NCBI GenBank assembly: GCA_029582165.1
Contig: CM055887.1
Span: 10,313,190 to 10,377,189 of the forward strand
DNA: 64,000 bases
Reading direction: 5' to 3'
Origin: Portulaca oleracea
Taxonomy: Eukaryota > Streptophyta > Magnoliopsida > Caryophyllales > Portulacaceae
Both the position numbers and the translations under genes were made by a program. This document shows, piece after piece, positions 11,184 to 23,126 of the stretch. The notes under the pieces were generated by a model. It did not search any database and had not been told where the DNA came from. It worked only from the letters and a program-made list of their open reading frames with translations. Each line of letters begins with the position of its first letter. Position 1 is the stretch's first letter.

Positions 11184-12664
11184 ATATTTGGCGATCGGCG
11201 ATGAATCCTCATGCTCCTGGCTCTCTCGTTCAGAGTCCGGTTCATCTTCTCTACTATTCCATTATGTCGTGGTGTCCCAGGAACGGTTCTGAGTAATCTA
11301 ATGTCGTTCTGTTCGCAATATTCCACGAACTCCTTCTTTTCATACTCTCCTCCATTATCTGTCCTCAAACACTTTACCTTCAACCCAGTCTGTGTCTCAA
11401 CCTGTGCTTTCCACTTCAAGAAAACACTAAACACATCAAATTTATTCTTCAAAAAATAAACCCATACCTTTCGATTGTAATCATCAATGAAGGTGACATA
11501 ATATTGAGCACCACCCATGGAATTGACTGGCGTAGGCCCCCACACATCTGAATGCACCAACTCCAACTTCTCTGGTTTCGATTCCCTGCCAGTTTTGGTG
11601 AAACTGACTCTCTTCTGTTTACCGAGGACACAACTCTCGCGGAGTTCCATATCTTCGGTTTTTAGATTCTCCAAAACGCCCTTTGAAGCTAGAATCTTCA
11701 TGCCCTTTTCACTCATATGACCAAGCCTGCAATGCCATAAACTAGAACAAGAAGTAGTATTGACATTAGAAATCACGTTAGCCCTATCCCTTGTGGAGTA
11801 CAATGTACCGGATCTCAATCCCTTCGCCACTACCATAGCACCTTTCACAATCTTCCATTTTCCATTCCCAAACCCTGCAGAATAGCCCATCTCATCCAGC
11901 TGATTAACAGAGATTAAATTCCTTTTAATACCTGGAATGAATCTGACATCCTCCAACTTCCAAAGACCGCCATTAGCAGTCTTAATTGTCACGTCTCCTC
12001 TACCTGTTATCTCATAATATTTGTTATCAGCAAGATAAACCCTGCCAAAATTTCCACTCCTGAAATTACGAAATAACTCCCTGTTTGAAGAAACATGAAA
12101 GGATGCGCCAGTATCAACAATCCAAGACTCCTCAGGACTAGACACACTCAAGACAAGTGCTTCACAGAGATCTTCAGCAGAGTTGACAGAGTCACGGTCA
12201 TTGTTACCCTTCCCCTTCTTAGGTTTAGGGCAATCCCTCTGAAACTGACCTTTATCCCCACAACCATAACACACAACATTGCTCATGTCCCTAAGCTTGA
12301 TTTTACCCCTAGACTTCGACCGTCCCCTGGAATTACCAGAATTCTTATTAGTCTTCCTACCCCTGACACTTAACGCAATTCCCGAAGATTCCTCGCCGGA
12401 ATTCTTCCTGCGAAGACCCTCATTAAGCAATACAGACTTGACATCATCAAATTTCATCTCGTCAGTATCCTTAGCACTACTAAAAGCAGTTACAAGGGTT
12501 CTCCAAGACTCAGGCATAGAAGATAATAATACGCAAGCCCTAACATTCTTAGGTAAAGCCATCTTTACTGAAGCAAGTTGCGATAAAATTTTAGTAATCT
12601 CATTAATATGATTAGCCACATCCCCACCTTCAGCCATCTTACAGCTGGTTAATTTAGTGAACAA
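11171..12664 (-). pseudogene. Copia gag C-terminus, protease and integrase core
   Basis: This is the longest open segment, 497 codons. In order it shows gag (KMAEGGDVANHINEITKIL), a zinc knuckle CYGCGDKGQFQRDC in which the usual histidine is Q, an aspartic protease box WIVDTGASFHVSS, the GAG-pre-integrase domain LWHCRLGHMSEKGM, and the integrase catalytic D..D..E residues in VHSDVWG, LRTDNGGEY and HNGIVEKMNRTL. In the HHCC zinc site, the expected first cysteine seems to be replaced by R (RESCVLGKQ). The left frame change is near 12675..12690, so gag begins in another frame. Confidence 0.94.
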
Positions 12665-12957
12665 ATATACGATTTCTTTGCACTAGGCTTCTCATACATA
12701 TTCTCCGATTGCCTTGACAATTCCTTCGTTGTCTTTTTCTCCATGACATTAAACATGACGTTCCGAGCCAATGACATCCTGATTAGGGACATCGCCTGTC
12801 GATCCAGCAGATCGTATTCAGCCTGCTCCATCTTATCTGGCTTATCCAACAGCGGAACATGCAGCGACTTCGCATACAGAAGATCCTCAATCTGCAACTT
12901 CCAGTAGATGAAGTCAGGTCCATCAAATTTCTCTATTTCATACTTATCTCCTGCCAT
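12649..12957 (-). pseudogene. Copia gag N-terminus
   Basis: The polyprotein starts at the ATG at 12957, 50 bp inside the 5' LTR and just after the primer site, with MAGDKYEIEKFDGPDFIYWK, a typical copia gag opening. The frame holds for 102 codons to a stop at 12649. The expected continuation (YLFTKL...) is in the frame of the following segment, so a small indel near 12680 broke gag. Confidence 0.92.
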
Positions 12958-12993
12958 TGTTTGAAAGCGAGTTCTCTTTCACAAACCCTGAAA

Positions 12994-13005
12994 GCTCTGA
13001 TACCA
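12994..13005 (-). other. Copia primer binding site (tRNA-iMet)
   Basis: The minus strand reads TGGTATCAGAGC two bases after the 5' LTR end. This is the complement of the 3' end of plant initiator methionine tRNA and the standard minus-strand primer site of plant copia elements. Confidence 0.95.
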
Positions 13006-13007
13006 GT

Positions 13008-13399
13008 TGTTAGGATCGAAGAGTACTTAAGCAAAACACAAACAATAGGAAATAATAGCGGAAAAAAATAAGAAATTTGACACCAGGATTTTAACGTGGA
13101 AAAAACCCAAAGCGGGAAAAAAACCACGGAATCGATGCACTAGTAATATGAGATTACAATACAAGGTTGTGTTTCTCTCTATCTCACTTGATCTCAGGGA
13201 TACAAAATAGGGAGAACCCGAACCCCTATATATACTAGAGAAACATAAGAGGAACTAGGTTAACAATAACTAAAAACCCTAAAAAACTTGCCGCTCAAAA
13301 ATATAACACACATATGGGCCTTTGGACGAAGCCCATCAAGATAACGCAACCTGTGTTTTCTTCCTTCTTCGTTCCTCAGTTTGGTCTTCACACCCAACA
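13008..13399 (-). repeat. Copia 5' LTR
   Basis: This 392-bp copy aligns end to end with 8568..8962. By eye I count nine substitutions and three single-base length differences, two of them in A runs. It starts at the TATCT duplication and ends next to the primer site. Confidence 0.96.
13227..13237 (-). promoter_or_regulatory. Putative TATA box in copia 5' LTR
   Basis: The minus strand carries AGTATATATAGGG inside the LTR, upstream of where U3/R would meet. It is conserved in the 3' LTR at about 8790..8800. This is the likely element promoter; no start site can be seen from sequence alone. Confidence 0.55.
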
Positions 13400-13404
13400 T
13401 ATCT

Positions 13405-15855
13405 GACATAGTTTACCTCAAAAACAAATCTAGCTAAAGAATGATCATTGACTGAATTGGAAAAAGGGGGACTAAGACTTAACGTTTGAGGTGGTGAAAT
13501 GGCAGTAATGTAAATGTTGAGCCATTCTTAATCTTAGTCACGTTAGACTTGCAACTAATGACTCGATGGTCAATTACACTCTCATCGGTATATGTTAGCA
13601 AATCACTGAGTCACCATCACTTGATTTGGTGGCGTCTCACCAAAATACAATTTTTTTGGCCCACCATAATACAAAAACAAAATAGGGATTAATAATTTCA
13701 ATGTAGGGTTTCTGAATTAGTAGAATCATATTGTTATCCATTTACCTTACACAATGCCTATTATTTATGTATGTAAAAGAAAGTTGGATTTAATAATTTC
13801 AATGTAGGGTTTCTGAATAATGATAATTTCTATTTTTTTTAGAAATATATGGCAATAATTTCTACTTCGCATCCAATAGCTTACATTAATAACTATTTTC
13901 TTATCATTAAATAAATAATAAACCCTACTATATGCCTATTTACAAATAGGTGTATACAATGATAAAAAGTAGCATTAATACAACAATTCAATAGATACAA
14001 AGTAAAAATTATTGTGGTATGTTTCTACAGTAGGGATTAAATCATCCAATAATCTTAATATGGATTATTGTATTGTAACTTTCCTATATAAAATTATGAA
14101 GTATTATCATATTTTTGGGTCATATGAAAGAATATAATATATGCACTATCGAAAATGATAAACATCTTAAGATAGATATTAAGGATTTTAATTTTAATTT
14201 TAATTTTTAAATTAGTACAATATTACCATGTTGATAAAACGTAAAATGATGATTAAAGTGGTTGATGATTATACTACCAAGTGGAGTTATTTTATTTTTT
14301 TCGATTGTTTGATTTTATTCAAATAATATACAAAGGTCGAATTCATACATAAAACCCTTCATACACTGACAACACACCCATTCGGAAATTCTCTCTTTAT
14401 ATACAGACGAATAAATATTAATGTGAACTCTTAAGATGTCATGGCATAGCCGAAAAAGTTTGGTAAATACTAAATAAAGAAAGACAAAATAAAAAAGGTG
14501 AAGTTGATGAGAAAAGCTGTCAAAAGAAAACTTTAGGTAGTTGGAGACACAACAACTCTCCTTTTTTATTGTCTAGGCTTTCAGCACCAAAGTGGTCCGG
14601 TCAAGTCCATAAGCACACTGTCAATTCCCCCAAGGAATTACTCAGTTTCTTTTAGCTGGTGTAATTCCCAAATTAAACCCTAAATACTAGAAGATATTTA
14701 TGAATAATATGATTGCATTTTTTGAGAGTTTGTCATCATGACATAATAATGTTCCCTCAATTCTTAAGGCTTTGTTAGACAGAAGGAAAAAAGGATTGAA
14801 TAAATGAATAGCGGTTAACATAGTAGATAGTTATTGGGGTAGTGGATTTAGCAAATAGCTGATAGCTATTTAAATAATTGTTTGTAAAGATTGTTTTCGA
14901 TAAAGTTAGATGTTGAAATAGGTGATGAATGTTAATTGATGAAAAAGATATGAATGTTATTATTTATAATTAGGCGGTATTCCTCTTATACACTGAAGTG
15001 CATGAAGAGACTGATTCCAATGAGAACATTCTAGGACTTATTGTAGGACATGAATGTTATTATTTATAATTAGGGTAGCCTTTGATTTCTCTTTTTCACC
15101 CCCCTTTGAAAACTACCGATGTTGCAATACAATATCATAATGATTACAATAAGCTAGAGACAAAAATTGGGGTATTAGATTTTGTGGAATATAGTAAATT
15201 GTCATGAAATTTTAAGGGCAGTTTTGGCATACAAATTTTCAAACGCTTTTCACTTCTCCTGACATTAACAATTGTAAAGTCAAACACATTCTATAAAACG
15301 TTAATTTAAACGCTATCAGCTAAACTCATTGTGCAGTTACACGGTTACAACCTGTCAAGAGCACACATATCTGCATTTTGATCTCCCCCCTGAGTCTCAC
15401 TTATTCTCCTGGTTCCCCTTTTGGTTTCATTTTCTCTCTTTCGGGTCTGTCAAAATCAGCCTCTTTATGCACTTGTGTGTATGGGAGAAAGACTGCTTAC
15501 ATCTGGATTTACTTAAACCCCATGTTAGCGAGATTACAACGAGAACTGTTGTTGTTGAAGAATTATAAACTATTATTTACCGAACATGTAAAGTTTGATA
15601 AAATAATATTTTGGTTAGCCAAAATACTAAAGGCTACTCTAAATATTATTGTCGAACATAGCATCTGTTGCTACAGTTAACTCTTTACATATTTTGATTT
15701 AAGTTATTAAATATATGCAATGGCGTCTCAAAATATGAAGCTAACATCATTAGATTTATTGCAAAAAATAATGTTTATATTAGTGTAGTAATGTAATTTT
15801 TGCAAAGATATATATTATTGTATTAGAAATCAAGGGTTAAACACAAATATCGGAA
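13405..15855. other. AT-rich intergenic stretch with small direct repeats
   Basis: No gene is supported; the ORFs at 15329..15680 have no domain. Two local direct repeats are visible. One is AATAATTTCAATGTAGGG at 13690 and 13794. The other is GAATGTTATTATTTATAATT at about 14953 and 15051. Confidence 0.4.
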
Positions 15856-16075
15856 CAATGGCGGATCTAGACTACGAAATTAGCGGTGTCCACTTAATAA
15901 TATTTTGGATAGTTGGACTGTTGTGTTGGATTGGACACCCTTTATTAATATTTTTGAGTCTTTTCTAGGGTATCTATTTAACGTAAATATATAACAACCT
16001 CTTAAAATATAATAGGTCACTTAAGTTTTTTTCGAAGCTAGAGACACCCTTGGTGTCAATGGGGATCCGCCTCTG
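15856..16075. mobile_element. hAT-like MITE, CAnnGGCGGATC ends
   Basis: The left end CAATGGCGGATCTAG and the right end GGGGATCCGCCTCTG are inverted partners, similar to the termini of the element at 8039..8212. The 220-bp body has no ORF. The 8-bp flanks (TATCGGAA and TGTAATCA) do not match, so the insertion is either old or its ends are misplaced by a few bases. Confidence 0.5.
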
Positions 16076-16485
16076 TGTAATCAGAAACCATTAAAAGTCC
16101 ATAAGGGCGAACACTAAGGAACAAAAGGAGTGCTAATTTATGCTAAAGTTAACACTACCAAAGACGTAAAGTGGTAGTCAAGTGACCACAAACTCCGTTT
16201 TCTAAACTTACTAGTAATGTTTAGGGTTTGTTCTTTAGCACAATTTTTAACTTGTAAATCCATACCAACGTGTACTAACCGACAGTTACCTGCATCAACA
16301 TGCACCAACCTGCACCTACCTACACTCGCTTACACCTACCACACTCAGTCTAAAAAGTAATATGTTAGTAAATAATAAATATTAACATTCATAAATTTTA
16401 TAAATTAATTTTATTTTAATAATTTACAAAATTAAAATATTCTTATAAAATTTTAAATTAAAGATAATTAATATATTAACACACA

Positions 16486-16985
16486 CCAATGCCATGAGAA
16501 GTTTACGAACGAGATGTGAAAGTTCTCCAATATAACTTAATTAACTTAACTTAGGGAGATGCTTTGATAGAAGGATCCCCTAAGTTCTTGATGTAATTTA
16601 TTTACCCGAGTTAAAAAAATATATATAACTTAATTAACCCCGCATTCAATTATCCACATTTCTATTTCAAATTGAACTCAAGTAAATTTTTAATATTTAA
16701 AATCCACTTTATATGATTAGAAACATATTATTTAGCTGATTCTGGATATTCAAATACTCTTACATATTTAGCTGATTCTAACATAATATATTACCATACA
16801 TCAATACCATGAGAAGTTTACACATGAAATGCGAAAGTTCTCCGACATAACTTAATTAACCCCATATTCAATTTTCTATGTTTATATTTCACATTGTGTT
16901 CATGTAAATTCCTAATAACTAAAATCTACTTTATATGATTAGAATTAGCTGAGTTTACATATCCAAGCACGTACTCTTATATATT
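16486..16985 (+). repeat. Diverged direct duplication
   Basis: Two copies follow each other. The shared landmarks are ATGCCATGAGAAGTTTAC / ATACCATGAGAAGTTTAC, GAAAGTTCTCC, TAACTTAATTAACCCC and CTTTATATGATTAGAA. The first copy covers about 16486..16745 with an extra piece near 16555..16620. The second covers about 16796..16985. Confidence 0.6.
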
Positions 16986-17505
16986 CAGCTCCATGTACGG
17001 ATAGAAGAGTCTGCTTTCATGTTCATGATTTTAAAAATAATAGACTAACCCGTGATAATGAGATTCTTAATTTTTATCATTTTCACTTATAATGACAATA
17101 GATATTATATTGTTAAATAACACTTGAAAAGTAGTAAAAGACGTAATGTCTCTAGCACTGAAGTGATGGCCAATCCATATAATTATAACAAATTATACAA
17201 TACACTACGTACTTCATCAAAATGCACCAAAAAGGATACCATTTCAGAAAGACCACATGATTTTTTAACTGTTTCCAACATAACAATTTATGATATTCGT
17301 GATAGAGAAGTGATGAATGAATTTAAGGTAGCCTGTAAAATTCTTGGTAAATAGGAGGAGATAAATATCTAGCAAGAGTTACCAAAGTTTATAAAAATTA
17401 ACCAAAACTTTCATGTTTACTAAAACTTAACTTTAACATGCATGCTTGAATGCTATCCGTTTACCGAATTTTACATGTCTCGGTTTGACAAATTATATAC
17501 ATGAC

Positions 17506-17509
<4 letters not shown>

Positions 17510-17549
<40 letters not shown>
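17510..17549. repeat. (AT)n microsatellite
   Basis: About 40 bp of uninterrupted alternating A and T. Confidence 0.95.
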
Positions 17550-17551
<2 letters not shown>

Positions 17552-18740
17552 CAAATTAATAATATGAGCTTTTATGTATTTTCCTCAAAAACTTTATATG
17601 TAATTTTAGAAATTAATAATAGTTGTATTTTCTATATACATAGATAAAAAATATTAATAGGGTAATTTGAAAAATGCTAAAATGTTCCACCGCAACGTCA
17701 TTTATTTTCCACAAATCGAGAGAGATTTATTTTCCATTACTTATGCTGACATCACGAATGCGCATTTCCACTACCACATCGTTTCTTCGATAAGTTTACA
17801 TTAGTGGTGGACACAACAAAAATATTATCATCGAGAACAACTAACCTTGTAAATTGGGATTATTTTTTCCATATCCCAAAATATAAATTTATATAATTTC
17901 AATTTTCCTTTTTTGATTAATCCCAACATAGACATCACTTAAACACTACAATATGTAAAGTTCATGAGAACAGAGTCTGATACCCTCATAATTCCAGAAC
18001 ACATTACGGTAGGAAGTTAGATTTAATTAATCTTAGATGTCATTCTATTATCTAAAAAGTCAACCTAATCCAATTAATCATATGTACCATCCACTCCACT
18101 ATAGCATAACACTATAAATAGGTCAATATCAAGATCTAAAGCACATCCCAATTGCAACCTTAATTAATTTAATTAATAATGTTCTAGATGATTAGTTGAA
18201 GAAATTAATTTCCAATAATCATGCAAGAAATGAAACATAAAATAACTAATACTTAGCTTAAGATTCTAACTAAATTGGGTTTCAAATGTGAAAAGGCCTT
18301 TTGCCTGAAGATTCTTTGCATAAAAGATTAATTACAACTACCTGGCTAAAAGCTAAAGTGTTCTAAAGTATATTAAATTTATCAGTGGAAAAGGAAGCAT
18401 TATTTTTCCTTTTTTGGTGTGATACAATTAAATGTAAATGTGGTGTATGCATGACATAATTAAAGGGGTGCATATGCTTTTTAGTTAATGTGATTATGCA
18501 AGAAAAATGAAAGGTACATTTTGTATAAAATTTGTGACCATTTTGAAAAGGATTCCAAAGGTCCATTTGACTGGGTCATACCTTAAGCTTTATAGTTTGG
18601 AAGTTTCTATTGTCATCTCTTTTGATTCAATTTTTACTTTAGGCCTCTGTTCATGTATAGTTCACAACTTCACTTGTTAAGTCGACCTCATCAAGTGATT
18701 TACTTTGTGTTTGGTTCGATTACCCAATCATTATAGTGAA

Positions 18741-18844
18741 GAGTCCTTTCTTAGTTAAAGAAAGGAAAGAAAATAGAGTTAGGTATATTATAGAGTCCTT
18801 TCTTAGTTAAAGAAAAGAAAGAAAATAGAGTTAGGTATATTATT
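18741..18844 (+). repeat. 52-bp tandem duplication
   Basis: Two nearly identical 52-bp units start GAGTCCTTTCTTAGTTAAAG at 18741 and 18793 and differ at one or two positions. They follow each other with no spacer. Confidence 0.85.
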
Positions 18845-19900
18845 CATATTCTGATTTAGACTGACAATTAAAAAAAATTGTTGCAACAAAAGTCTAAATC
18901 CAAAATGAACAGAATTGTTCGTGGGTGTAGTCATCAGTTTAAATAATTAACGAATTCAGTCCAGAAATTTTAGAGTTTAGATTTTTCAAGTAGATGAAGA
19001 AACAAATGGTAAAATAATGTTGGTTTTATTTTGTGTTTCAAGTCAATGATCATAGATATTATAGCATTAGCCACATGAGGTTTTAGGTTTTGATTTGGTC
19101 TAGTATGATCCCAACTCTAGATTTGATCCAATGAACTTGCCTAATAGAGTTGTAGCATATATCCTACTATTCTTATAGTCTGCATCCCATTAATTATTTC
19201 ATATCTACCATATTTTAAAATAATTCTCAAACTTCAAAACTTTAAGTAATTTTCTCCTTTAATAAGTAAAATTTTCTTCAAATTATAACATAGTAAATCA
19301 TCTGTGGTTAAAAATTAAACATCAAAATTTTCCATTGTTTAAAAATACAGTATGAGTACTTTCTAATTAAATGATCAACTATCATAATATTTTTACGCAA
19401 TTTATTCTAACACTATATTCTTTTCATGTTTGTAATAAAAAGAAATTTTGATTTTATTTAGTGAAGCATCATGTTTTCATATTCTATGAATTTTCATTAT
19501 ATTATATTGAGTTGTCAATTGAAAAATTATAGTTGATATGTGAAAGTGTAAAACATATATTTAGTTATGTTTTACATTTAATAAAAAATATGTACCATAC
19601 ATAATAATTTAGCCTATGTTTCAATTATTTAAATAATTACCAATTAATAAAAATATATAATAAGTTGATAATGATGTTTACGAATCAACCTTTTTTACCT
19701 ATTATATTAAAGACCTTATACTGTTTCTTTCGATGTTATTTTTTTTAGGAATATTGGATTATTGTAACCTAAACTTAGATAATAATATATATTCTCTACT
19801 TATAATTGTACCACATGGAACATTTGGAGGAAAGGGAGTTTGGTATAGGAAAACAATAGTGATATGGATATTGTTAAGAGTCGTGGACGAACTCACTTTT

Positions 19901-20236
19901 CTTAAAAACTATTTACTATACCGTAAATATTCAAAGGGATACAACTTAGTGCTTAACACACTCAAAAAATGTGTTTCTCACTTGACACACTCAAGTATAT
20001 CTGCAATCTAGATAATGATGACAAGTTGTAATTAGATAAAGTGTGTCCAAATGGCTAACAAATTTCCTTAAGAACTATTTACTATACTGTAAATGTTCAA
20101 AGAATTACAACTTAGTGCTTAACACACTCAAAAAATGTGTTTCTCACTTGACAGTTGACACACAAAAGTATATCTGCAATCTAGACAATGATGAAAAGTT
20201 GTGATTAGATAATGTATGTCCAAATGGCTCGCAAAT
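19901..20236 (+). repeat. ~168-bp tandem duplication
   Basis: Unit 1 (19901..20066) starts CTTAAAAACTATTTACTATA. Unit 2 (20067..20236) starts CTTAAGAACTATTTACTATA. Both contain CTTAGTGCTTAACACACTC, ATATCTGCAATCTAGA and GTCCAAATGGCT in the same order. The copies have diverged by scattered substitutions and a small insertion in unit 2. The array stops directly at the palindrome at 20236..20256. Confidence 0.85.
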
Positions 20237-20256
20237 GACTCCTATTATAGGAGTCA
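20236..20256. repeat. 21-bp perfect palindrome
   Basis: TGACTCCTAT and ATAGGAGTCA flank a single central T. It lies at the join between the tandem duplication and the copia LTR-like region. It could be the LTR edge or a leftover inverted terminus; the sequence does not decide. Confidence 0.6.
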
Positions 20257-20702
20257 TCCTACACTTCTTTAAGACTTGGTCAATCACTCAATTTTATTTT
20301 AATAAGTATCTTACCTTGACCAAGTCAAGTGACCACATGTTTTAGTAAGAATTATAGTTTTGTTGGAGTCAACATGTGCAAAATAGAGATTATGTCTTAA
20401 TCATCAGGATTATATAGCCATTGAGCGTTAAATGTGCAGCAAGGCACTGCCACGGACTGTGTCTTGGGTGACACGAGCCATGGAAGGGTTGACACGGTCC
20501 ATGTCACTCCAGATAAGACCTATGTGTTGAGCGTGCTGCTCCTTTTCTTGCTCTTCGAGCCATGACACAACCCGTGTCAAGTCCATACTGGTCCATGGTG
20601 GTCATACTTCTTGTGCTTAGCTCATGCATGATCCTTATACTTGTATCATATGATTTCTCATATATTTAATCCTCTTGTAGTACTCTTGAAATAATCCCAA
20701 CA
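20257..20702 (-). repeat. Probable 3' LTR of the degenerate copia
   Basis: The right edge is defined by the polypurine tract (20703..20717) followed on the minus strand by TGTTGGGATTATT. The far edge is inferred to lie near the palindrome at 20236..20256, because the partner LTR is missing. The segment has GC-richer patches such as GGCACTGCCACGGACTG. Confidence 0.5.
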
Positions 20703-21044
20703 ATCCCCTGTCATTTTAAGAGTATGGTGGATACCCTTGTAATTGACTTGAATTCTTACCCGATAAACACACAAAGTATATTCCCATTGAAAGTAGATTA
20801 CTCTTACATAGGTAGTCTTTGGATTTACCGCGTTTATAATCAGGCTCCCACAAAGTCTATTAAGAGTGTCCTCACACAACCTCATGTCATTATAGATATC
20901 AAGGATCACCTTAACTTGATCAGATGTATAAAATCAATGCTTCCAACTACTTTTGACAACTTCGTATTCATTTGAACCATAGAATTTGACGTCATACCAA
21001 TTGTAAAGTCGAGTCATGTTGGAAGTAGTAGAGATTTAGGCTAC

Positions 21045-21420
21045 ACTTAATCCCAGGCCCTTTAAAGTATTCAACACTAAGTCTTTAGATAGCCCTTTGG
21101 TTAATGGATCCGCTAAATTTTCTTTTGACTTGACATATCTTAAAGTCACTACTCCATCCTTAATTAACTAATGAACATAGACATGTCTTTAGTCAATGTG
21201 TCTTGACTTGCCATTGTAAATAACATTAAGAGTAGTTTTACTATCACAATAAATTGTAATTGGTGCCATTGGTTTATACCAAAGAGGTATTTCCAATAAT
21301 AAATTCCAAAGTTATTCAGCTTCTTTACTAGTTGCAGAAAGTGCCACTAATTCATATGCCATGGTGGAATCTGTTACACAAGCTTGTTTTTCGGCTCCCT
21401 AAGAAAGTGCTCCACCGCTT
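21045..21420 (-). pseudogene. Copia RNase H relic
   Basis: Minus-strand translation gives MAYELVALSATSKEAE, IYCDSKTTLNVIYNGKSRHID and RYVKSKENLADPLTKGLSKDL, the order of copia RNase H, with several in-frame stops. It ends about 340 bp before the LTR. Confidence 0.82.
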
Positions 21421-21684
21421 AATAGGAATACTCATCTTGTAATGGAAGTATAATCTTCCCTTTCACTTATCTAACTTGCATCTGAGTAATCTTCTAACAC
21501 GGAAGACTCTCATTTATAGGCAAGTAGATAATCTTTTACAGATACATTAAAACTCTCTTAACAACATACCAATGTATGTTGCCTAGATTACTTATATATC
21601 TCCTTAATTTGCTAATTGCATAAGCAATATCTGGCCTTGTATTTATCATAACATATATGAGACTTCCTATCACCTAAGCATACT

Positions 21685-21970
21685 CGTAACATCCTGACCC
21701 CTCTCGGGCCGCAGAAATTACAAATAACTGCTTCAAGGATTGACAATTAATCCCACAAATCACCACGGGTCCTTTAAGCGTGTTTTATCCTCATCCACAT
21801 GCTACTTGAGAAAACTTCCCAAAAGGTAACCTATCCTGAGACTACTTCCAGCCTAGTACGCATAATTAGGAAGTTCCCAACAGATGAGCTGGAAGGTGCA
21901 CCATGTTGATATAAGTAATATATTCCAATCCCTTTTAAGCCACATTTAACCCTATATCCGGGGTGTTATA
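21685..21970 (-). mobile_element. Solo LTR of a Cassandra-like TRIM element
   Basis: The 286-bp segment is flanked by an identical 5-bp duplication, ATACT (21680..21684 and 21971..21975). Its minus strand opens like TGTAACACCCCGG (here TATAACACCCCGG) and closes GGTCAGGATGTTACG. The middle (about 21815..21887, minus) resembles the plant 5S rRNA internal promoter: GCGTACTAGGCT matches box A and AGGATAGGTTACC matches box C. 5S-like sequence inside a short LTR defines Cassandra. Only one LTR is present, so it is a solo LTR. It sits in the RT region of the degenerate copia, and removing it rejoins the host frame. Confidence 0.88.
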
Positions 21971-21984
21971 ATACTCAACTTGAA

Positions 21985-23126
21985 CAATTAGAGACCTGAT
22001 GTTCTTAGCCAATTTTGTACTTGAATCATAAGGTGTACTTATCGGACCCACATTCTTACCTCCAAGCTTATCTAAAATTTTCTCAATGTCATGCTCTTAA
22101 AGTAATTAAACTTATTCCATCATTATTCTAATGATCTTAAACCAAGAATTACATCTGCTTCACCCATGTCCTTCATAGAGAACTTAGTGGATAGAAACTC
22201 TTTAGTCTTATTAACTTGTTCTATGTCGATCCCAAAGATCAACGTATCATCAACGTAAAGGCATATGCTCACTCCTTTACCATTCTCAAACTTATAGTAT
22301 ATGCACTTATCCGACTCATTGATCTTAATTATAGCCACTTGAAAGCACTACTTCATCAAACTTTTGATGTCACTACATAAGTGTTTGCTTAAGTCCACAC
22401 AAGGACCTTATAAGTTTACAAACTTTCGTTTCTTGACCTTTAATAATAAACCCCTTGGGTTGTTGCATATACACTTCCTCTACTAGTTCACCATTTAAGA
22501 ATGTCGTTTTGAGATTCATTTGGTTGATTACTAGCTAATGGATGGAGGCTAAAGCTAACAATACTCGTATTGAAACTATCCTAGCCACTGATGCATAAGT
22601 ATCAAGGTAGTCCATACCGTACTTTTGAGTAAAGCCACTTACAACCAACCAGATTTTATACCTCTCAATGGTACCATATACTTTCTTTTTCCTTTTTAAA
22701 GATCCACTTAGAGGTAATTGGTTTACTACCCGGAGGAAGATTGACCAATCCCTAAACATTATTTTCCTTTATAGAATCAATGTCATTTTAAACTTCTTCC
22801 TTCCACAAGAGAGCATCAAGAGATTGTATAGCTTCTTTAAAAGTCTTTGGATCCTTATCTATGTTGTACATACCCACGGTCTCATTTTTAACCGAGTTCC
22901 TTGAACCTTCTACTAAATACACATAGAAGTCCGAACCAAAATCATTTGGCTTCCTTGCCATTTTACTCCTTCTTAACTCAATATCATCTTGTATGGTTGT
23001 ACCCTCATGATTTACATCACAATGCTCAACTTGAGGAACAACATCTTGAAATATCTTTAGGTCTAGGAATTAAAGAAAACCGATATCTAAATTACATCTA
23101 TTGATTCCATAACGATATTCACTGAT
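21985..23126 (-). pseudogene. Copia reverse transcriptase relic
   Basis: Recognisable RT words on the minus strand are LALASIH, LVVSGFTQKYGMDYLDTYA, the catalytic SICLYVDDTLIFGIDIEQ box (about 22225..22290) and FSMKDMGEADVILGL. Stops interrupt the frame between them. The connection region continues across the solo LTR at 21685..21970 (GSLIYVM and NTRPDIA). Confidence 0.86.

Larger units (their letters stand above)
8568..13399 (-). mobile_element. Structurally complete Ty1/copia LTR retrotransposon (Tork/Tnt1-like)
   Basis: The 4.83-kb element has two ~393-bp LTRs that start TGTTAGG and end CCCAACA. It has a tRNA-iMet primer site and a polypurine tract, and is flanked by an identical 5-bp duplication, TATCT (8563..8567 and 13400..13404). 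Reading the minus strand, the order is gag, protease, integrase, reverse transcriptase, RNase H, which is the copia order. By eye the LTRs differ at nine substitutions and three 1-bp gaps, about 2.3% substitution divergence, so insertion was fairly recent. The polyprotein frame is nevertheless broken by several frameshifts and one in-frame stop, so this copy cannot encode its own machinery. The lineage call rests on overall motif resemblance. Confidence 0.96.
16076..19900. other. Long AT-rich intergenic stretch
   Basis: No gene or RNA gene is supported. The region holds a diverged direct duplication, an AT microsatellite and a 52-bp tandem duplication, listed separately. The ORFs at 17124..17354, 18363..18566 and 19733..20011 are short, AT-rich and lack motifs. 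Confidence 0.45.

Noticed and set aside
21815..21887. A 5S rRNA gene
   Set aside because: Only the internal promoter part is similar, it is diverged, and it sits inside a short LTR with its own target duplication, so it is a Cassandra-like LTR.
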